This document shows positions 59,773 to 64,000 of a stretch of DNA of 64,000 nucleotides, piece after piece. Within the stretch, counting starts at the first letter, position 1. Each line of letters begins with the position of its first letter. The stretch covers positions 1,178,001 through 1,242,000 of the forward strand of contig NZ_CP063845.1 in the NCBI RefSeq assembly GCF_021018745.1, read 5' to 3'. Source of the DNA: Gloeobacter morelensis MG652769 (GTDB lineage: Bacteria > Cyanobacteriota > Cyanobacteriia > Gloeobacterales > Gloeobacteraceae). The notes under the pieces were generated by a model. It was given only the letters and a program-made list of their open reading frames with translations, was not told the DNA's origin and searched no databases. The position numbers and the translations under genes are program-made.

Positions 59773-62700
59773 ATGAGCGATACTCCCAAGGCAAGACGCA
59801 GGCGTGGGTACCGGCTGACTTCCCAGGGCTGGCAGCGCCTGCACGAGGCGCGCTGCCGGACTGAAGAGCGCGAGCATGCCGGGGAGCGCTTGACCCTCGA
59901 AGATCTCAGCGAGCGCACCGGCTTTGACCCCAACACCGTCGCCAAGGTGCTCAAGGCCGAGGAAGGCGTGGATAAACAGACCCTGTTGCGCTTTTTCGTC
60001 GCTTTTGGCCTGGAACTGGAAAGCGACGATTATGCTCGGCCGGAAGCCGGGGCACCATCGTCTCAGCCGCCGCGCGAGGTACGTCGCGACTGGGGCGAGG
60101 CGGTCGATGTGTCGCTGTTCCACGGCCGGGGAGGCGAATTGGCGATTCTGGAGAACTGGCTGGTCGAGGAGCGTTGCCGGCTGGTGGCCATTTTGGGGAT
60201 GGGCGGCATCGGCAAGACGGCCCTCGCCGTTAAACTCGCCCGCCAGAGCGAGGCGCACTTCGAGCGGCTCATCTGGCGCTCGCTGCGCAACGCGCCACCG
60301 CTTGCGGATCTGCTTACCGAGTTGATTGCCTTTGCAGGCGAGGAGCAGGCCCCGGCACTGCCCACGGGCATCGAAGGCCGGATCTTGCGGCTTTTAGAAT
60401 GTCTGCGCCGCAACCGCTGTTTGCTGGTGCTCGACAACGCCGAATCGCTGTTGCGCGGCGGAGAGCAGGCAGGCACCTACCGCGAGGGCTGCGAAGGCTA
60501 TGGTGAGCTGCTCAGACGGGTTGGGGAGGTACCCCACGCGAGCTGCCTGGTGCTCACCAGCCGCGAAAAACCCGCCGAGGTCGCAGCCCTGGAGGGGTCG
60601 AGCCTGCCGGTGCGCTCGCTGCGGCTGGGTGGTCTGCAGCAGAGCGAAGGCGAGGTCATTTTACAGGCGAAGGGCCTCAGGGGCGCAGCGGACGAGCGGC
60701 GCAGGCTGGTGGAATGTTACCGGGGCAACCCGCTGGCGTTGATGATTATCTCGACGTCGATCCGGGAGCTGTTCGACGGCCAGATCTGCGAATTTCTCGC
60801 CCAGGACACGGCGGTCTTCAACGGGATCGCCAACCTTTTGCAGCAGCAGTTCGACCGGTTGACCGAGGCTGAAAAACAGCTGATGTACTGGCTGGCCATC
60901 CACCGGGAGCCAGTGGTTGCCTCTCAGTTGCGGGAAAACGTCGTCCCTGCCGTCTCCGCGCCCAAGATCCTCGAAACGCTCGAATCGCTGTTGCGCCGCT
61001 CGCTCATCGAGCGTGGCGCCACGGGGTATTCGCAACAGCCGGTGGTCATGGAATACACCACCGAGCACTTCGTGGAGCGCATCTGTGACGAAGTGCACCA
61101 AAGGGCGCTCGCTCTATTGAGAAGCCATGCCCTGCTGCTGGCCCAGGCAAAAGACTATATCCGCGCCGCCCAGAGCCGGCTGATCCTCAAGCCGGTGATC
61201 GACGGGTTGCTTTTTAGACTCGGGTCGCAGACGCACCTGGAGCAACGGCTGGCGGCCCTCCTGGCGCAGCAGCGCGATGAGGCGCCATTGCAGCCGGGGT
61301 ATGTGGGTGGTAATACCCTCAACATGCTCGCCACTTTGCAGACGGAATTGCGCCACTGGGATTTTTCTCACCTGGCCGTCTGGCAAGCCTATCTGCAGGA
61401 GGTGAACCTGTACGGCGTCAATTTTGCCCACGCCGATCTGGCCCGCTGCGTCTTTGCCCAGAACTTCGGGGGGGTGTTCTCGGTGGCCTTCAGTCCGGAC
61501 GGCGAGCAGATAGCTGTCGGTGACGACAACAGCGAAATCCGTCTGTGGCGCGCGGCCGACGGCCAGCAACAACTCAGCTGTCAGGGCCACACCGATTGGG
61601 TCTGCGCCGTCGCCTTCGCCCCGGACGGACAAACTTTCGCCAGCGCCAGCCAGGATGGCACCGTCAAACTCTGGGATGCGCGCATAGGCCAGTGCCTCGC
61701 GACCCTGCGCGGGCACATCGGCTGGGTGCGCTCGGCGGCCTTTGCCCCGGACGGGAGCATTCTTGCCAGCGCCGGACAGGACAGCACCGTCAAACTCTGG
61801 GATGCGGCCACGGGAAGGTGCCTCGCCACGCTCCAAGGACACACCGGTGTGGTCCACAGCGTCGCCTTCGCCCCGGACGGGAGCATTCTTGCCAGCGCCG
61901 GTCAGGACAGCACCGTCAAACTCTGGGATGCGGCCACGGGAAGGTGCCTCGCCACGCTCCAAGGACACACAGAGCCGATCCGCTCGGTAGTGTTTTCCCC
62001 GGACGGCCACAGGCTCGCCAGTGCCAGCCACGACCGGACCGTCAAACTCTGGACTCCGGCCACAGGAAGATGCCTCGCCACCCTCGCCGGGCATGGCGAC
62101 TGGGTCTCGGCGGTGGCTTTCGCCCCAGACGGGCGCAGCCTTGCCACCGGTAGCCTCGATCGGACCGTCCGGCTGTGGGAGACGATCACCGGTCAATGCT
62201 TGAAAACGCTGCAGGAGCATACCGATCAGGTCTTCTCCATCGCCTTCCATCCCCAGGGCCATACCCTTGCCTCCGGCAGCCCGACCCAGACGGTCAAGCT
62301 CTGGGACACCGAGAGCGGCCAATGCCTGCGCACGCTGCAGGGAAAAACGGTCACAGTCCTCGCGGTGGCCTTCAGCCCGCAGGCGCAAATCCTGGTTTCC
62401 GGCAGCGACGACCGGCTGGTCCGGCTGTGGGATGTGCGCACCGGCGAATGCACCCGCGTGCTGCGCGGTCACCTGCGGGGGGTCACCACCGTCGCCTTCG
62501 CCCCGGACGGGCGCACCCTGGCAAGCGCCGGTGCGGATCTGAGCGTCAAGCTCTGGGACGCGCTCTCGGGCCAGTGCCTCAGGACGCTGCGCGAGCACAC
62601 CGGCTCGATCCGCTCGGTGGCGTTTGCCCCGGACGGGCGGCTGCTCGCCAGCGGCAGCCAGGACGGTACCGTCAAGCTCTGGGATCCCGGTACAGGGCGC

Positions 62701-63327
62701 AGCGTCGCGACGCTGCAGGGGCACACAAGCTGGATCCGCTCGGTGGCGTTTGCCCCGGACGGGCGGCTGCTCGCCAGCGGCAGCCAGGACGGCACCGCCA
62801 GAATCTGGGACACCCGCACCGGCGAATGCCTCCAGATCCTGGCAGGACATACGTATTTGATTTGCTCGGTGGCCTTCAGCCTCGACGGACAGCTGCTCGC
62901 CAGCGGCAGCCAAGATCAGACCATCCGGCTGTGGGAGGTACAGACAGGAGCGTGCCTGCGCACCCTTACAGAAAAAACCGGCATGGTCTTCTCGTTGGCC
63001 TTCAGTCCCGACGGACAGCTGCTCGCCAGCGGCAGCAACGACATGACCGTCAAACTCTGGCAGGTGGGCACCGGCCGGTGCGTCAAGACGCTGGGTCCGC
63101 ACACCAGCCTGGTCGTGTCGATCGCCTACGCCCCGGACGGCAGTACCCTCGCAAGCGCCAGCCTCGATGAGAGCATTCGGCTTTTCGATCCGGCCACGGG
63201 CGCGTGTTTGCGGAGGTTCACGGTCGAAAGAACCTACGAAGGCACCGACATCACCGGCGCCACCGGCCTCAGCGAGGCGCAAAAGGCGGTGCTGATCGCC
63301 CTTGGGGCCGTGGAACGCATTCTGTAA
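59773..63327 (+). CDS. STAND ATPase: HTH-like, NB-ARC and 14 WD40 repeats (paralogue 2)
   Basis: The 1184-residue protein is a full-length paralogue of the one at 53202. It has the same N-terminal domain ([43 protein letters not shown]), Walker [38 protein letters not shown], and 14 WD40 repeats. The final YEGTDITGATGLSEAQKAVL tail is shared. The propellers differ most between the two proteins; two adjacent blades (encoded at 61744-61844 and 61870-61970) are nearly identical at the DNA level. The sensor part may therefore evolve by blade duplication. Ligand and output are unknown. Confidence 0.93.
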   Translation: MSDTPKARRRRGYRLTSQGWQRLHEARCRTEEREHAGERLTLEDLSERTGFDPNTVAKVLKAEEGVDKQTLLRFFVAFGLELESDDYARPEAGAPSSQPPREVRRDWGEAVDVSLFHGRGGELAILENWLVEERCRLVAILGMGGIGKTALAVKLARQSEAHFERLIWRSLRNAPPLADLLTELIAFAGEEQAPALPTGIEGRILRLLECLRRNRCLLVLDNAESLLRGGEQAGTYREGCEGYGELLRRVGEVPHASCLVLTSREKPAEVAALEGSSLPVRSLRLGGLQQSEGEVILQAKGLRGAADERRRLVECYRGNPLALMIISTSIRELFDGQICEFLAQDTAVFNGIANLLQQQFDRLTEAEKQLMYWLAIHREPVVASQLRENVVPAVSAPKILETLESLLRRSLIERGATGYSQQPVVMEYTTEHFVERICDEVHQRALALLRSHALLLAQAKDYIRAAQSRLILKPVIDGLLFRLGSQTHLEQRLAALLAQQRDEAPLQPGYVGGNTLNMLATLQTELRHWDFSHLAVWQAYLQEVNLYGVNFAHADLARCVFAQNFGGVFSVAFSPDGEQIAVGDDNSEIRLWRAADGQQQLSCQGHTDWVCAVAFAPDGQTFASASQDGTVKLWDARIGQCLATLRGHIGWVRSAAFAPDGSILASAGQDSTVKLWDAATGRCLATLQGHTGVVHSVAFAPDGSILASAGQDSTVKLWDAATGRCLATLQGHTEPIRSVVFSPDGHRLASASHDRTVKLWTPATGRCLATLAGHGDWVSAVAFAPDGRSLATGSLDRTVRLWETITGQCLKTLQEHTDQVFSIAFHPQGHTLASGSPTQTVKLWDTESGQCLRTLQGKTVTVLAVAFSPQAQILVSGSDDRLVRLWDVRTGECTRVLRGHLRGVTTVAFAPDGRTLASAGADLSVKLWDALSGQCLRTLREHTGSIRSVAFAPDGRLLASGSQDGTVKLWDPGTGRSVATLQGHTSWIRSVAFAPDGRLLASGSQDGTARIWDTRTGECLQILAGHTYLICSVAFSLDGQLLASGSQDQTIRLWEVQTGACLRTLTEKTGMVFSLAFSPDGQLLASGSNDMTVKLWQVGTGRCVKTLGPHTSLVVSIAYAPDGSTLASASLDESIRLFDPATGACLRRFTVERTYEGTDITGATGLSEAQKAVLIALGAVERIL
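61744..61970 (+). repeat. Near-identical WD40 blade duplication, 126-bp unit
   Basis: Bases 61744-61844 and 61870-61970 differ at about one position in 101. The 126-bp offset equals 42 codons, one WD40 blade. This indicates a recent in-frame duplication of one blade. Confidence 0.85.
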
Positions 63328-63435
63328 AGATCGGGTTGCAGAGTGTAACTAACAATTGCGAATGTTGGAGCCCTCCGGGGCCGCAGGGGTACCCTCCTAC
63401 ACTGAGAGGACGGGTTGCCAAGGGAGTGCGCCTCG

Positions 63436-63933
63436 ATGCACTGTGAATTATCGACCACCGGGCGATTGCGCCTCGATACCGCCTACCGCTGTCCGGCCTG
63501 CCGCTTCGGGCGGATCGCCATGATGCCGCTGATGGAAGTGATGGCCTGCGATCTGTGCCGCCACATGTTCGATGTCGATCTCACAAAGCAAGAAGTCAAA
63601 ATGAACGGCAGCCTGCCGCCATTGAGTTGGCGGTGGAACGGCCGTACCTGGCATGACCCCTTTGCCCAGGGGCCAAACCGCCTCGATAAGCTCGTAGCCC
63701 TCGCAATGCTCGTTTTTCCGGCCGCGCTGGTGGGGGGGCTCGCCTGGCGGTTCGGCCCGCCCCCGGACGCTCCGCTTGCCTGGTTGCCGCCATTGTGGAC
63801 CGCGCTCACCTTCACCTGTCACCTGAGCTGCGTGCTGCTGGCGGTGTGTTCATATTATCAATTCTCACCGTTAGCCTTCGGCAAAGCGCTGATGCGCAGG
63901 CTCCGGCAACGGTTGGCCACAGGATCAAGCTGA
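63436..63933 (+). CDS. Zinc-ribbon membrane protein
   Basis: From ATG 63436 (AGGGAG nine bases upstream) the 165-residue protein has a zinc-ribbon-like N-terminus (YRCPACRFGRIAMM, VMACDLCRHMFDVD, two CxxC pairs). A Trp-rich linker follows (LSWRWNGRTWHDPF), then two TM segments (VALAMLVFPAALVGGLAWRF and LWTALTFTCHLSCVLLAVCSYY). A TTG at 63415 is a possible earlier start. Family unknown to me; it may be a cytoplasmic-facing metal ribbon anchored to the membrane. Confidence 0.65.
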   Translation: MHCELSTTGRLRLDTAYRCPACRFGRIAMMPLMEVMACDLCRHMFDVDLTKQEVKMNGSLPPLSWRWNGRTWHDPFAQGPNRLDKLVALAMLVFPAALVGGLAWRFGPPPDAPLAWLPPLWTALTFTCHLSCVLLAVCSYYQFSPLAFGKALMRRLRQRLATGSS

Positions 63934-64000
63934 CGTTTCGCCCGGAAACGCTTCAACCGGCACCTCCAGCCAGACTTGCTCCCGGTGGGAGCGTTGGGCC
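63925..64000 (-). CDS. C-terminal end of a further gene (partial)
   Basis: On the minus strand a frame enters from the right edge (AQRSHREQVWLEVPVEAFPGETSA) and stops at TGA 63927-63925. It overlaps the 3' end of the zinc-ribbon gene by nine bases. Codon use fits a real gene, but the fragment is too short to identify. Confidence 0.35.
   Translation of the reverse strand, partial: AQRSHREQVWLEVPVEAFPGETSA

Noticed and set aside
61114-63282. 722-codon minus-strand ORF
   Set aside because: It mirrors the WD40 repeats of the second STAND gene; its apparent repeats are the complement of the blade periodicity.
53202-63327. CRISPR-like periodicity
   Set aside because: The 126-bp periodicity is WD40 blade coding sequence, with no spacers between constant short repeats.
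1-64000. tRNA or rRNA genes
   Set aside because: Intergenic regions were scanned for GTTCGA-type T-loops with acceptor pairing; GTTCGA-like strings found were inside coding genes or the catalase hairpin, without a cloverleaf.

Overview
The window looks like chromosomal DNA of a G+C-rich cyanobacterium, most probably a Gloeobacter. That call rests on chlP (geranylgeranyl reductase), an RpaA-type response regulator, the GH57 branching enzyme with its DUF4912 partner, cyanobacterial families (DUF29, DUF760, Uma2), a group 2 sigma factor, large NB-ARC/WD40 proteins, and a G+C content far above most cyanobacteria. The genus is an inference, since no rRNA gene is present. Most of the sequence is densely packed core genome; accessory DNA is concentrated at about 5.1-10.7 kb, 40.1-44.3 kb and 53-63.5 kb. 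I found no tRNA, rRNA or CRISPR array.

Layout. 0-5.1 kb: a BlaI-type repressor (cut by the window edge) divergent from a heavy-metal RND efflux pair. 5.1-10.7 kb: two secreted unknowns, an AT-rich spacer, a cation diffusion facilitator with a universal stress protein, a pentapeptide-repeat protein, and a long acidic/glycine-zipper gene broken by one in-frame amber codon. 10.8-15.8 kb: a probable rapZ-yvcK-SRPBCC-secD-secF operon on the minus strand. 15.9-18.8 kb: rpaA, a PAS histidine kinase and a degenerate-GGDEF/receiver protein. 18.9-26.8 kb: DUF29, ferredoxin/metallo-beta-lactamase, UBP zinc finger, Uma2, GH57 branching enzyme with DUF4912, rhodanese, and two exported unknowns. 27-29.8 kb: nifS-iscA-rsmE-DUF760. 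30-40 kb: GDPD, chlP, obgE, Mn catalase, a glutathione transferase/methyltransferase pair, a 2OG-Fe(II) oxygenase-like protein and glyA. 40.5-46.3 kb: small unknown genes, an IS4-type element inserted in the 3' end of moaE, moaD, and an RlmI-like methyltransferase. 46.3-53 kb: cbiT, an XRE regulator with a PD-(D/E)XK nuclease-like protein, a group 2 sigma factor, hemB and an ECF sigma factor. 53-63.4 kb: two paralogous STAND ATPases, each with 14 WD40 blades, flanking an SDR enzyme, small proteins and an Rpn-like nuclease. A zinc-ribbon membrane protein and the tail of another gene close the window.

Most noteworthy. (1) A 1263-bp insertion sequence with matching terminal inverted repeats and an exact 10-bp target duplication has replaced the last codons of moaE. 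(2) A gene of about 552 codons is interrupted by a single in-frame TAG with no other lesion. (3) A two-gene XRE/PD-(D/E)XK unit has no methyltransferase next to it and may be a defence or self-regulated nuclease module. (4) The paired STAND-WD40 genes share an upstream sequence element and carry near-identical 126-bp blade duplications, suggesting continuing sensor diversification. (5) RpaA, the clock-output regulator of other cyanobacteria, has its own kinase next door in a lineage known to lack kaiABC.
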